Assembly: GCA_015350385.1 (NCBI GenBank)
Contig: WNKI01000001.1
Location: 9,975,118-10,039,117 of the forward strand
Origin: Aculops lycopersici
Lineage: Eukaryota > Arthropoda > Arachnida > Trombidiformes > Eriophyidae
Reading direction: 5' to 3'
Length of the DNA: 64,000 bases
The position numbers and the translations under genes were made by a program. Below are positions 10,792 to 21,775 of the stretch, in pieces; position 1 is the first letter of the stretch, and every line of letters begins with the position of its first letter. The notes beneath the pieces are model-generated. The model searched no databases, was not told where the DNA came from, and saw only the letters and a program-made list of their open reading frames with translations.

Positions 10792-11448
10792 ATGAGTTCA
10801 TCAAAAATTAGTCGTGAGACACTACACGAGAGTATCAACTCTGTCCTCAAGTTTAGCAAGGAACACAAACGTGGATTCCTCGAAACTGTTGAACTGCAAA
10901 TTGGTCTCAAGAACTACGACCCACAAAAGGACAAGCGTTTCTCAGGTACCATCCGTCTTAAGAATATCCCAAGACCCAAGTTCAGTGTTTGCATTCTGGG
11001 TGACCAGCAACATTGTGACGAGGCCCAGGCTAACGGGATCGAGTGTATGGATGCCGAGGCACTGAAGAAGCTGAATAAGAACAAGAAGTTGGTTAAGAAG
11101 CTAGCCAAGAAATATGATGCCTTCCTTGCCTCCGAGTCTCTCATCAAATTGATTCCACGTCTGCTGGGTCCAGGATTGAACAAGGCTGGTAAATTTCCAA
11201 CTCTGTTAACTCACAACGAGAACATGGTTGCCAAGGTCGACGAGGTTAAGGCTACCATCAAGTTGCAGATGAAGAAGGTCTTGTGTCTGGCTGTCGCCGT
11301 TGGACACGTTGACATGCCACAAGAGGCGTTAGTTCAAAACATCAACTTGGCTATCAATTTCTTGATTTCCTTGCTTAAGAAGAACTGGCAAAACATTCGC
11401 TCTCTGCACATTAAGTCGACAATGGGCCCACCACAGAGATTGTACTAA
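10792..11448 (+). CDS. RpL10A: Ribosomal protein L10a (uL1), 60S subunit
   Basis: This is a complete 218-codon frame from ATG (context ACAACCATGA) to TAA, with no intron; eukaryotic L10a proteins are 216-218 aa. uL1 binds 28S rRNA and forms the mobile L1 stalk at the E site. The family is clear along the whole length: ETVELQIGLKNYDPQKDKRF at about 31-49, CILGDQQHCDEA at 67-78, MDAEALKKLNKNKKLVKKLAKKY near 86-108 (read as shorter blocks), GPGLNKAGKFP at 126-136, and the C-terminus STMGPPQRLY at 209-218. No frameshift or odd residue is visible, so it looks functional. Codon use is plain housekeeping. The coding part is intronless; a 5'-UTR intron is possible. No poly-A tract or flanking repeat marks it as a retrocopy. 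Confidence 0.98.
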   Translation: MSSSKISRETLHESINSVLKFSKEHKRGFLETVELQIGLKNYDPQKDKRFSGTIRLKNIPRPKFSVCILGDQQHCDEAQANGIECMDAEALKKLNKNKKLVKKLAKKYDAFLASESLIKLIPRLLGPGLNKAGKFPTLLTHNENMVAKVDEVKATIKLQMKKVLCLAVAVGHVDMPQEALVQNINLAINFLISLLKKNWQNIRSLHIKSTMGPPQRLY

Positions 11449-11499
11449 ACAATATCTATCTATTGTAAATGTAGGGCGGTCCTTGTTTGCGCAAATAAT

Positions 11500-11505
11500 A
11501 TTAAA
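11500..11505 (+). terminator. Likely poly(A) signal ATTAAA of RpL10A
   Basis: ATTAAA lies about 50 nt after the RpL10A stop codon. No AATAAA occurs on the plus strand before the opposing gene, so this common variant is the best candidate. Confidence 0.5.
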
Positions 11506-11635
11506 TTCTAAACCTACCTAAAAACTGAATCCAAATGGACCAGAGCCAATTTATTTGATCAAGTCTATCGAGAAAAGAGTGAACGAATGAGAGGGAGATG
11601 AAAGAAATTCGATGTTTTGTTTCCAATGATTTTCA

Positions 11636-11641
11636 TTTATT
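11636..11641 (-). terminator. Likely poly(A) signal AATAAA of the 1073-aa gene
   Basis: A canonical AATAAA on the minus strand about 190 nt past the stop codon at 11828; it would give a 3' UTR of about 200 nt. Confidence 0.5.
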
Positions 11642-11742
11642 GACGTGCACTGGAGGCACAGAATAGATAGAAATATATATATATATACTTATGTATGCAT
11701 CGTCTGGTCACATGAATATATCAAATCGAATGTGTATGTTCA

Positions 11743-11785
11743 TAGATAGATAGATATATATATATATGTATAGATAGGTAGGTAT
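11743..11785. repeat. GATA/AT/GGTA microsatellite
   Basis: Mixed GATA, TA and TAGG units in the 3' UTR region of the minus-strand gene. Confidence 0.9.
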
Positions 11786-11827
11786 TTGGGTATGGTTTAT
11801 CCAGAGCCAGCATAAGATCTTGAAAAC

Positions 11828-14800
11828 TCAATACAACTTTAGCGTCAGATAGAGTCCAAACTCGAGCACATTACGCATAGAGGTAAGTAGAGAGTTGACT
11901 CCATTCTCTGTGGTCAGCAACTGTTGAGACTTGTTGAAATGAGTCAGATCTCGCATTACTAAACGAAACTTGTTCTGGACCTTGTTATTGTATATCCTCC
12001 TATCCTTGGATTGCTGTCTCAACAATCTCTGTTGTTTGACATGGAGCAATTTCTTGATGAAATTGAACTTGGAGGATTGCCAAAACTTATTTTGCCTGTT
12101 GGATTGGAACAGCATGTCGTCCTCAGTGTGTTGTCTTGATAGATTTGCAATGGCCTCGAAGGACGTCAAGGAATCGTGCTGTTGTTGTGAGTTGCCTTCG
12201 AGTATAGCGCCCGAGGTGTGCGCCCTAATTAGACTGCTCTGTTGGACTGCACCGCGCGCAATCGAGGACGAGGCCGAGGAATTGTTCGAGCTTGCACCTG
12301 AGCTAGATTCGCCGCCCGCAGTTAGGGTGTTTGTTGTTGCGTTGGTTAGCGAAGACATTCCCGACTTGAGGGATAAGCCATCGTCGTTTGTCCTTAATCT
12401 CTGCAAATCGGCGCTCAGATCCTTTGCCGTTTGGCCACTAATCCCATTCTGAGTCTTTCCACTTGTTGATGATGCGTCTCGGTGAGGATCGGCGTTGAAC
12501 CTGTTCAATCTTCGCCTGATCGGAATATCGGGTGCCGAAGCCAGATGATATTGACTCGAGGTGTCCGCCAGTCCGAGTGGCTGCGGTCTTTGGCTATAGT
12601 TGTTGCCACTAATGCTGCTAGTGTTGCCGCTAATGTGCCTAGGCAACGAGGCTGAGTGTGAGGGATAAATTAACAGGTAGTCAAAGTCGCTTGGCGGCAG
12701 ACAGAAGAGAGTTGTCTGTTGGAGGCCAACTTCTGGTATAAAGGTTGAGATGTCCTGAGTGGGAACGACGTAATTGCCAACACTAGTGAGAAGCTGTATT
12801 GAGGTCGAGAAACATTTCATCAGCTGCTTTTGCTTTATCGACTCCGGTGACTTGATTTCCTTCCTAATGAGATCAATCAATTCAATTGACTTGCTGATAG
12901 TCGAGCGAACCTGCTGTTGGATTAGCTTAATGAAAGTTGCATTCTTCAGGGTTATAATGGCGTTCAGATCTTCAAGATCGGTGGAGTTGATTTTGTTACT
13001 ATTGCTGTTGCTGTTATTTCCACTTGAGCTTATCAGAAGCGAGGAACTAGTACCACTAGTAAAGTTTCTGTTGTTAGTTTGCGTTGTTGCTGTTGAACTT
13101 GACGCTGGGTGATGGTTTTGGTGATCCAGTTGGTGATCTTGATCCGCTTGTTGCTGAAGGGTTAGCTTTTCTTGTAGCAATTGTTGCAATTGTTGCTGTT
13201 GTTGCGTCAATTCAATTGAGCAACCATGCAACCAGTAATGAGTCTCGAAGCAATTTTCGCACAACTTGCCGCCCAGCTGATTGATTATATCTTGCCGGCT
13301 GAGTTCAGTGTTGTTGCTGTTGCTGTTGCCGGGTCGGAATTTCTTCAAGCGGCGCGCCTTCCTGACCGGCACCTGGATTGTGGCACCTGCCACCTTTGGG
13401 GCAACCGAAGTCGAAGTTTGTAGGGCAGGTAAGGTGGAGGCTTTGGTCTCTAGCTCGGCGGCCTCGATTGACATTCGATACTGATGCTCGAATTGCGAGT
13501 GACAGGCACAGAGACACCCGTCGTCGATGGAGTCCGCGATGTCGGCCAAATCGATCTTGAGATGTTGGCTCAGGTAGCTGCCGGCCGATTGGTGGTGGGT
13601 TTGGTGGTTGTTGCTGTTGCTGTTGCTGTTGCGCGAATAATGCTGCTGGTTAATCGACTGCCTCTGGCGGTCATGCTGTCTAATCACATTGACCAGTAGG
13701 TTTTGCAGGTAGTTATGTTCCATAACCGTGCGTCTAATCTTCTCACTCAATTGCTCAGCTGAGCTTAAATTTGGATTCTCCTCACTGGACGAGAATGGCA
13801 CATTGAATTTGGTCACTGGGATTCCGCTATGCGCGGCGCTGGTCACATTGTTGCCCCCTCCGCTTCCGCCAACCATACTGGCTGACACCAGGTCGCTGCC
13901 AAGCGAGCAGCTCGACTCGTCCGATAAACTGGAGGATTGCGAGGAACCGGAGACGGAGGCACTCGACGATGTAGAGTTGCCGCCATGAATGCCGCTGCTG
14001 GTCGTCGAGCTGGCCGCCGAGCTGTGGCCGTCGTCGTCCTCATCATCGTCGACATGCTCCTGACTTCCCGCTGCCACTTGCCTCGATTCAAGCTCGACCA
14101 CGTGGCTCTGCGAGTCTAGATTGCTGTCGCACTGGTCTCTTGTTGAGCCAAGAGTGGATGGGATCTGAAGGGAACGCGAGCACTCTGTTGAGGCGGATTT
14201 GGTCGACGAGCGCTTCCTGCCGGGAAAGAGCAAACTTCCGGCTGCCGAGCGCAACGACGGCGACGGGTGGTGGGAAGTGTGACGCGATCCACTTGCCACC
14301 GGACTCCGGTGGCTGGTGTTCTTGTTGCTTGTGCTATTGATTGATGCAATGTTTGGCAGGGGGAGACTAAAATGATTTCTACTTGACGAGGGGGAGGAGG
14401 AGGACTTTTTGCTTGCGCTTACCGCGGTGGCGGCCTTTTGCTTTGACTTGCTATCCGTCGACGAGCGACTCGGTGCCGAGTTGGCCGACAACAAGCTGGC
14501 GGCGGCCAACTTCTTCTGCTGCTTCTGTGAGATCTTCAGGTTGCTATTTGATCCTGGCGCCGGCGCAGTTGGGCTTGTCGTGGACGCAACCGCAACGGGC
14601 GCTCTCAAGGGCATCGGCGGTGGTCTATTGATGTTCTGATGATTCTTAGTGATGTACGGTGAATGGTAGTTGTTGTAATTTTGCTGGTGGCCATAGTAGT
14701 TGCCACCCGACGAGCCCGCTGACCAGAAGAGCAGCGACTCGCGGCTTCTGTTTAGTTTGGCATAGACGCCGTCCATTATGGCGATATCACAATTGATTAG

Positions 14801-15049
14801 CTCACTCGATGCCTCCACCAGCCAGCTGAGTAGACGCAACTTGCTTATGTCGGGCAGGAGGCGTGCCACCGACTGGCGCCTCTGGTGGCCCTTGAACTTG
14901 CCGCTCGACGAGCTACCAGTTGGTCCGCCAACGATGTTTGTCGCCGACGGATGATGGCCGAGGAGCGCGCCGGAAGTGGAGCGCTCGCCCAAATGGAGGC
15001 CGACCATAAACTTGTTGCTGCCATGGCCGCCGATTGACTGGTTGGCCAT
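11828..15049 (-). CDS. Uncharacterised 1073-aa Ser/Asn/Gln-rich protein, single exon
   Basis: This is an open frame of 1073 codons from ATG (15049-15047) to TGA (11830-11828). No intron is needed. I do not recognise the family. Most of the chain is low-complexity (Ser, Asn, Gln, His runs; polyQ near 618-650), but four islands look folded: about 57-109 (ARLLPDISKLRLLSWLVEAS, then DGVYAKLNRSRESLLFW), a Cys/His pair of motifs at about 511-522 (CLCACHSQFEH) and 596-611 (CENCFETHYWLHGC) that could bind zinc, about 697-795 (helical, ending LPPSDFDYLLIYP), and the C-terminal 85 residues (KKLLHVKQQRLLRQQSKDRR to the hydrophobic end LEFGLYLTLKLY). No signal peptide or membrane helix is evident; a cytosolic or nuclear scaffold/regulator is plausible, but that is inference. 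It converges on RpL10A. The length and open frame make coding status very likely. Confidence 0.88.
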   Translation of the reverse strand: MANQSIGGHGSNKFMVGLHLGERSTSGALLGHHPSATNIVGGPTGSSSSGKFKGHQRRQSVARLLPDISKLRLLSWLVEASSELINCDIAIMDGVYAKLNRSRESLLFWSAGSSGGNYYGHQQNYNNYHSPYITKNHQNINRPPPMPLRAPVAVASTTSPTAPAPGSNSNLKISQKQQKKLAAASLLSANSAPSRSSTDSKSKQKAATAVSASKKSSSSPSSSRNHFSLPLPNIASINSTSNKNTSHRSPVASGSRHTSHHPSPSLRSAAGSLLFPGRKRSSTKSASTECSRSLQIPSTLGSTRDQCDSNLDSQSHVVELESRQVAAGSQEHVDDDEDDDGHSSAASSTTSSGIHGGNSTSSSASVSGSSQSSSLSDESSCSLGSDLVSASMVGGSGGGNNVTSAAHSGIPVTKFNVPFSSSEENPNLSSAEQLSEKIRRTVMEHNYLQNLLVNVIRQHDRQRQSINQQHYSRNSNSNSNNHQTHHQSAGSYLSQHLKIDLADIADSIDDGCLCACHSQFEHQYRMSIEAAELETKASTLPALQTSTSVAPKVAGATIQVPVRKARRLKKFRPGNSNSNNTELSRQDIINQLGGKLCENCFETHYWLHGCSIELTQQQQQLQQLLQEKLTLQQQADQDHQLDHQNHHPASSSTATTQTNNRNFTSGTSSSLLISSSGNNSNSNSNKINSTDLEDLNAIITLKNATFIKLIQQQVRSTISKSIELIDLIRKEIKSPESIKQKQLMKCFSTSIQLLTSVGNYVVPTQDISTFIPEVGLQQTTLFCLPPSDFDYLLIYPSHSASLPRHISGNTSSISGNNYSQRPQPLGLADTSSQYHLASAPDIPIRRRLNRFNADPHRDASSTSGKTQNGISGQTAKDLSADLQRLRTNDDGLSLKSGMSSLTNATTNTLTAGGESSSGASSNNSSASSSIARGAVQQSSLIRAHTSGAILEGNSQQQHDSLTSFEAIANLSRQHTEDDMLFQSNRQNKFWQSSKFNFIKKLLHVKQQRLLRQQSKDRRIYNNKVQNKFRLVMRDLTHFNKSQQLLTTENGVNSLLTSMRNVLEFGLYLTLKLY

Positions 15050-16514
15050 AGTCCAACGATTGGTCCTTGGGTCTCACTTTTCTTGTCCACAACTAAAACA
15101 CTAAACTAAACTAAAATCTCTCTTCTTTTGGTTGCTTGCTCTCTTGTTTGTCACCGTGCAATTGACCTGTTGAGTCTTCCTTCCTTAAACCCCTCTGCTT
15201 GTCGCTTACTCTTCTTCTTCTTCTTCTTTTTGCTCTTGCACGATGCATGCAGATAAGCCGACAGGTCAATTTGTTTTGCTTCACTTTGCTCTCTCTAACG
15301 CAACTGCCTCGATTGTCGTTGCCTTCCAATCTGCCTCTTCGCCTGGAGGCATCCAGATTTTCCTAACTACGTCGAGTGGCTTAGCTGACGTCGGCAAACA
15401 AACACAACACAAGAAACCGATCGGTTGGCGAGATCGCTACAAATAACCAACGCTACCCTGCTTATGGCAGCACCACGATCAATGGGCGCCGATAATTGAT
15501 TTGTTTTTGTTTTTGTTCCTGTTTCAAGTGCGTTAGTGTCGTGCTCTTCTTGCTTGCAGTTTCAATATCAAGTGCCAGTTACTTTTCCAAACTCCTCAGC
15601 TCGGTACCAATTTTGGGTGCAAATTAGCGGAGCAGATGGGAGACAATAATAGCAACACTAATAACAATAATGATACTGATAATAGTCAACTAAATGTACT
15701 TTCGTTCGCAGTGGTGGTATATGTGTTGGTGATAATAATTTCAAGTCGAGGACTCTAGTGTTGGAAAGTAACACAATCTAGCGGCTCAATCTTCTCGTGT
15801 CTCCTGGTTGTCGCTTATGCTTCTCACTTGCTACATTCTCGCCGGCTTCACGTTATCACAAGAGAAAATCTGACTTTAGATAGCTATTTTTTCATTCATT
15901 CGTTTGTTGTTATTATTATTATTATTGTTGCTGTTCTTGTTTTGGATTTTATTCTCTTAGTCTTCTCTCCCCTTCTTCTGCTCTCGTGCGCGCCAGGCGA
16001 GATGACACTTGTTGCTGTCTTGCCACTTTCACTTCACCTTCTTAAGATCACCTGACTTTTCTGTGTGTCTGTGTGCATTGAGTTGTGCGCGCGTTTTAGT
16101 TGGGGTTGGGATTTAGGTTTGATGTGAAAGTACAATTTGGTTAGTGTCGTGTTGGATCGAGATGAGGCTCAGTTGGTTGTTTCGATTCAATCCTATCAGC
16201 TAGCTCCGCCGATGACTCTTTCTATCGACCTATCGGCTTAGCGCGTCGATGTCAACGTCGACATCGTTTAGTATCCTCAACGTCGCTGGCGTTGCATTAG
16301 CATCAGTTGCATTTATTTAGCCTGACGACAGAGCTCGCAACACACTCTTGTTGCGGATCTCTGACAGCATCGCGGCGCATTGAACCGCTTATCGGTGAAA
16401 ACTCATTGGTTGTGGCGCTTGCGTCGTGGTGCCAGCCGAAACGATCCGCAACCAAACCGGCGACGCCAGTGGCGAGAATATTGTTATACTACTGTTGGCT
16501 GCCACTTTGGCTGG

Positions 16515-16540
16515 CTCTCTCTCTCTCTCTCTCTTTCTCC
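16515..16540. repeat. (TC)n tract
   Basis: TC repeat running into TTTCTCCCTTGTAG, which looks like a 3' splice site on the plus strand. Confidence 0.9.
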
Positions 16541-18899
16541 CTTGTAGCCAAAGTCACTTGTTTTGTCAACCGAATTTTGCAGCGAAAGAAACAAAAGCGA
16601 ATGCAGCAAACTTGAATGAACAACCACGACGACGACGACGAGGCGGAGGAGGAGGAGGAGGACGGCGCCTAGCCAGCAGATCTAGCAGGTCGTTGCAATT
16701 GCAACGCAACAAGTGGACAAGCCGACTGCTAGGTTTAATTCCGTCGTCTGCGCCGTTGCTTTAGCGCTCGCATAATGCACACAGAGTGCAAATCTACAGT
16801 TCGCTGCAATTGTGCGCAGTTTGCCTCGCCTGTGTTTCGGCGCCACACCGAGCCGAGCCGCACAGCACCTCTTGTGTTACGTTTGCGGCAACCGAGTTGA
16901 CTGCGGCAGCAACTTGTTCGGAATTTGTCGCCGTTTTCGGTCATTAAACAAACACAAAGCCTGAAATAAAAACCAGCGAGGGAGCAAAATTAAATGCAGC
17001 GAGCGAACTGCAAAGCGAGCAAGCGAGTCGTCCAATTTGGTCGCTCGCTAAGCAACCAAAGGAAAGCGCCCGGCGCGGGGACAGGGACAAACGAGAAACT
17101 CCAATTAGCTTGGCAATTTGTCAACTCTAATCTCAATCTCGCGCTCGCTTGTCGACCGGCTTGCCGCCTATTGCTAGAGCCCTTCGTTGTCTCTGTAGCG
17201 ACTGCAACGAGTAGCGTCAGCTGCAGAGGCAACCACCCAGTTCCACTTCGCTACTAGAGGGTGACTTTCGCTGCTTGTTTGCTTGCAAACTTAAGTGCCT
17301 TCGTGGAGCTGGGAGCAACAAGTTGCTTGGTCGTCTGGCTTCCGCCATCCAAACTGAAGCCAGAGAGGGAGAGAGACGAGCACCCAAGACTTAACTAGCT
17401 CACCAATCTGCCATCTTTATCATCTGCGATAGCAGCAAACTCGTCGAGCTAGCCTGCCAGCCATCTAGTTTGGCTAGCAACCGGAAGCGCCGCAGCTCAT
17501 CAGCGTAGTGATCGCTCGCGCGCACAATGCTCAGCGGCTTCGACCAAACAGCCAGCTCATTAACATTTAGCCACTACGACAAACTACGGCAACAACCACC
17601 GGCAACTGGAATTCATTTTGCTCCCCTTATCGACGCCATCGCAACGGCCGCGCGATTGTCGTGATCTCGGCGGTTAGTTGATCGATCGATTGGCGGCCAT
17701 TACAATTGCGGCGACCGATAAGATAGCGAGTCGAGTTGCTAGGTGGAAGGTTGAAAAACTAGAAAGCTACTGGCTTGTTCGTTTCGGCCCAGCGATTCGC
17801 AGATCCCATTATTCAATTAACCGGCTTGGCATTCCATTCACTCGCTTGGCGAAATCCGAGCGTGTGCCTGTCGCTGCTCATTTGTCTTACAAGCTCACCG
17901 CCGCTAGCTCGCCAATCCGAGTCTAAATTACAAGACAAGCCGATGGTGACCATGGACGAGATGATGATAAAGATGAGAAGCAGGAGAAGTATGAGGAGGC
18001 ATGTGAGAGACACTGACGACATCATGAGTAATCGCCGCGCGCGTAGTTAATTGATGCAGTTGCAAATTCTACTCTCGCTCGCCGTGAGCGAGAGACTAAA
18101 CCTTAATTGAGTTGCAACGCTCGCAAGCGACACACAAAAGAGAGCAGTCAAGTGGCGCGATAGGAACCCGCACAATTGAAAATGAGCAACCAACCGACTG
18201 GTGACTGTGAATAGAAACGATGCTCAAGATGACGATTAATTTCCAAGTGACACACAAAAGTGAGCCGGCTAGACGCACACCTTTATATCAGTGCCAACTC
18301 ATTAGATTGACTTAACGAACATGAAACTCTCATTCTCGCAAATTCTCCTCTCAGCCGTTTCAAGAACCTAGGATTAACCTAAGAGCTAGCGCAGGCAGCC
18401 AATCAGGTGCCAAGTGGAGAGATAGCGAGCGTAGCGGCTTCGTCAACGTCTACAGTGTGACAGCAGCAGCAGCTCGAACCTCGACCAAATCATGATGCAA
18501 CGGGCAACACAGAGTTGCAGCCACAAGTCGCTTGTTTACCTGCGCCATTGGCCTGCAACGAATCGGATACATGGGACGGTGTCATGCAAAGTTGTGGTTT
18601 GAACGGAGGCAACGAGCGAAGGAAGGAAGGAATGAACTTGGCAGGGAGATTGATGCTCATGTGGCAGGTAAACTGGCGACGAGCTCCTCTCTTCCCTCTT
18701 CTCCTCGACGATGGCATCATAACCTGAAAGACGAAGAAGATGATCCGAAACTTTCTCTCTCCTCGTTCTCCTCCTCATCATCATCACGGCTACCAATAAA
18801 GCGACGGCGTCTCGTTTGTTGGGCTCACACTGTGCCGAAACTTTGACTGGAGAGGAAAGGCAAAGTCGTGGAAGTCGATTGGCGAGACCTCGTAGTCTG

Positions 18900-18925
18900 C
18901 GGCGGCGGCGGCGGCGGCGGCGGCG
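18900..18925. repeat. (CGG)n trinucleotide tract
   Basis: About 8 uninterrupted CGG units, not in a convincing coding frame. Confidence 0.95.
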
Positions 18926-19116
18926 CTAGCAGCAGCGAGGACTATGAAGACGGGGTTGAGCTCACAAGCTCAGCAAATTTCCATTCTTTGTCCGGCTCGC
19001 TTAAGATGCCTACGACACGACTTCTCAAAGTCTCCTACTAACTCGGGGATGGACGATGCCTCTAGTGGCGTCTTTCATTCGTTTTAGACCACAACACAAC
19101 GAAAGCTTCATTACAA

Positions 19117-19142
19117 CGGCGGCGGCAGCAGCAGCAGCAGCT
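19117..19142. repeat. CGG/CAG trinucleotide tract
   Basis: Three CGG units passing into five CAG units. Confidence 0.9.
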
Positions 19143-20388
19143 GATTGTACATTTGGTTGTGTTGTGCGCTACAACCACCGAGATGACCGAGTGGACGCTA
19201 CTCTTAGCTCATTTCTCTTTTGAATGATCCTCTCTGTTGCACTCACAATTTTGCACTCGAACTTAATGAATGGAGAGGCGAGCCAAAGGTTTTGCTCGAG
19301 TGGGTTACGAGACTTGCGAGTTCGAGAGTCAAGTCAAGTCATTTAAAATCTGGCGCGCTGGCCGACCTGCTGGCCGGCTGGCTGATTTAAAGGGCAAGTG
19401 GCAGCGATAGTTGTGTGCAAGTGAAAAGGCAAAAGGGGATGCTGAAGTTGGCGAGTGGAACGCAGAAGCAACAGGTGCCGCTCGTTCAGAGGAAAGTCCT
19501 TCGACCGATTGATCATCATCGGCGTTCATGTTGATGGCAAGCTAACGCTTAGTATAAGTAGCTTTAGAGTAGGCGACTTGAATTTCCATTTGCATTTGAA
19601 TGGAGGAGAGAAAGTTGGCCAATGTTAAGAATTGGCAACATTATTATCATTGTTGTTGTTGTCGATTGCTTTAGCTTGTGCATTCGTCGCTCGCCGCTTC
19701 GATGTTGAGGCTTTGGATTTTAAACTTTGGCCAAACTTGTTTGTCGCTCAAAAATTGTCGAGCGAGCCAACAAGTTGGCCTGCAAGTTGGAATGCAAAAA
19801 GTGGCAAGAGAGCTCAGCGGATTTTGGGCCAAATTATGTAGGAATTAGAAAGACAATTAATGTTGATTTGAATCTTTGCGTAGCATCCGCAATCTAGAGC
19901 CAATTCAACATACAAATCTACTCAGCGCTGAAAGCTGAAGGCTAGCTGACCCAATTAGCGCGACGATTACAGCAGCAAGTGGTGGTCGTTGTTGCCATTG
20001 AATCGTGGTGCAACCAACTGACGTGGTCGCAGGCAATCGACTAAGGGAGTTACGCAACAAACAGCCAACTGACAAGCGAGTAACTGTTGCTGAAGAGTAG
20101 AGGGAGCAATGGAGGCGCTAACCATCAGAGGCTAGACGCAAACGGAGTTGGCTCGCGGAAAACAATAACAATAATACAGCTGATCACTCAAATGAACAGC
20201 TCGGCTCGACGGGTTATTCATTTAGGCCGCAGACAAGAGGGAAAGGGAGAGGGATAGTAAATAGGCAAACATATTCAATTGTCTATCTGGCAACTTGTTG
20301 CACTGCAGACCCAAAGTCAAAGACAATGAAGATAGCTTATGAAATAAACATAAAGATGGAAAACTTTGGCCCAAGAGTTGAATATTGC

Positions 20389-20433
20389 ACGACTACGAGT
20401 TCCTCACGGTGGCAGTGAGATACTCGTAGTCGT
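20389..20433. repeat. 45-nt hairpin, 12 + 5 bp stem
   Basis: Arms 20389-20400 and 20422-20433 pair perfectly over 12 bp; after a 2x2 internal loop the stem resumes for 5 bp (CTCAC/GTGAG) around a 7-nt loop. Confidence 0.85.
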
Positions 20434-21033
20434 TCAGTAAAGAAGATGGCAAAACAAAACCGACTGCATTGCAACAATTGTGTTACTTCTATCACTAGAT
20501 TGCTCGTGCTCACAACTCCTGCCAATTCAATGGAAAAATACATTTCTTTACTCTACAATCGCAACTACCACGACCACTTGTTGCTTTCCGGCACGATTAA
20601 GTGACTCTCACTTATTTGCCATTCTAGTCGCACTGGATGGACACTCTCTTCTCCAGTGCCGCTAGCTGTTCCCACTTCCACTGGTCGCCGAGCCGACTTG
20701 TTGCTAGTGTTCAAAATGTTTGAGCAATTTGAAGTCAACTTGTCGCTGAGTGAAAGTTTGAATCGCAACTGCTCAATTTAGCGCGAAAATCTTGGTTATT
20801 CTCGACCATTCAAGTGGACGCTTCAAATGGTCGGTTGTATAAGCCACTTGTCGCGGTTGGCGTCTGTATACCAAACTAAAAATGAGCAAAACTTTGACTT
20901 AAAAGCAGCAAAATTCGGCCATGGAGTTAGCCTCAGTGATGCCTAAAACGGTGAGGCAAACTGACTGAACCGAACTTTGCAGCAGATTCATTTCAAGAGT
21001 TTGATGTTGAATGGAAAATCAAACATCAAGATC

Positions 21034-21065
21034 AAATTTCACATCAGGCAAATCTCACATCAGAC
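21034..21065. repeat. Two-copy 16-bp tandem repeat
   Basis: Units 21034-21049 and 21050-21065 agree at 14 of 16 positions; a more degenerate copy may precede them. Confidence 0.7.
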
Positions 21066-21183
21066 TTTATCCTCCTCGACTCACATCCATCTCTCTCAAA
21101 AGGTTGCGTCGCTATTTGTTGCATATCTCAGCACAATTTGTCGTCAGAGAGCACCTATCTAGTTGATATCTCTTCCAAAAGAT

Positions 21184-21775
21184 TCAAGACTCTACCGTAA
21201 GCAAAAGCCTTATCCAACTAATCATACTAGAAAACTCGATGAGAGCTAACCAATTACAGCTAGTTTCAATGATTGCGTTACATTTATCAGTCGCAGGATA
21301 GATCTGCGAGCAGGAAAGACCGCAGTGTTGAACGGCCGTCCTGCTTATTCTTTTCGCAATTATTATTGAAACTGTATTCGCTGCGAGCTCAGCGCTAGAG
21401 ATTAGCAGCCAACATGGAATCTTCCATAGAAGATGCGCACTCAAGATACATAGACTTTCATCTTGATGCTAGAGTTAAGAGTCAGAATAACCAGATGGAT
21501 AGTCAAGCTTCGATGATCAATTTGGCCAGTCGTAGTTTGTAGATCGCTGCAGAGAAAATAACAAGCCAAAGTGATTCGAGGTAACAAATTGTGGCGTTCG
21601 CCAGGTGAGCCCAATCAAGATTTGTGAGCGTCATCATGAATGCCGAAGGTTGTATGGCCAGAAATACTTTTGTGATTAAAACACTGACTCGCAATAACAG
21701 CGCAAGATTTGCCTCGGCTGCAAAAAGCGGCATAATGTTCAGCCTGATAGTCAATCTAATTATCTTGGAATTCAT
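21184..21775 (-). pseudogene. Possible fragment(s) of a multi-pass membrane protein gene
   Basis: Two minus-strand open segments lie close together. The first (21775-21503, ATG to TGA) is hydrophobic, with stretches such as RVSVLITKVFLAIQPSAFMM and YLESLWLVIFSAAIYKL that could be membrane helices. The second (21468-21184) follows an acceptor-like CTTAACTCTAG and encodes LLWKIPCWLLISSAELAANT, then a Cys-containing polar part and a second hydrophobic part. The local sequence is more A/T-rich than its surroundings. A short intron from within the first segment (for example at a GTATTT) would join them, but no donor is strong. Divergent arthropod chemoreceptors can look like this; I see no C-terminal TYxxxxxQF motif, so this is speculation. 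It may be a decayed gene or chance. Confidence 0.22.

Larger units (their letters stand above)
11449..11827. other. Convergent 3' region RpL10A / unknown gene
   Basis: 379 bp separate the two stop codons of converging genes. The stretch is A/T-rich and holds ATTAAA for the plus gene, AATAAA (minus, 11636-11641) for the minus gene, and AT/GATA microsatellites at 11673-11687 and 11743-11785. Confidence 0.8.
15050..21183. other. No confident gene; 5' flank of the 1073-aa gene and microsatellites
   Basis: The first few hundred bases should hold the promoter and 5' UTR of the minus-strand gene. Beyond that I see only short overlapping open frames without domain signatures, CTT (15208-15228), TTA (15909-15929), TC (16515-16540), GGC (18900-18925) and GGC/AGC (19117-19142) repeats, and hairpins such as 20389-20433. 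A CT tract ending in TTGTAG near 16545 resembles a splice acceptor, but I found no matching donor. Confidence 0.5.
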
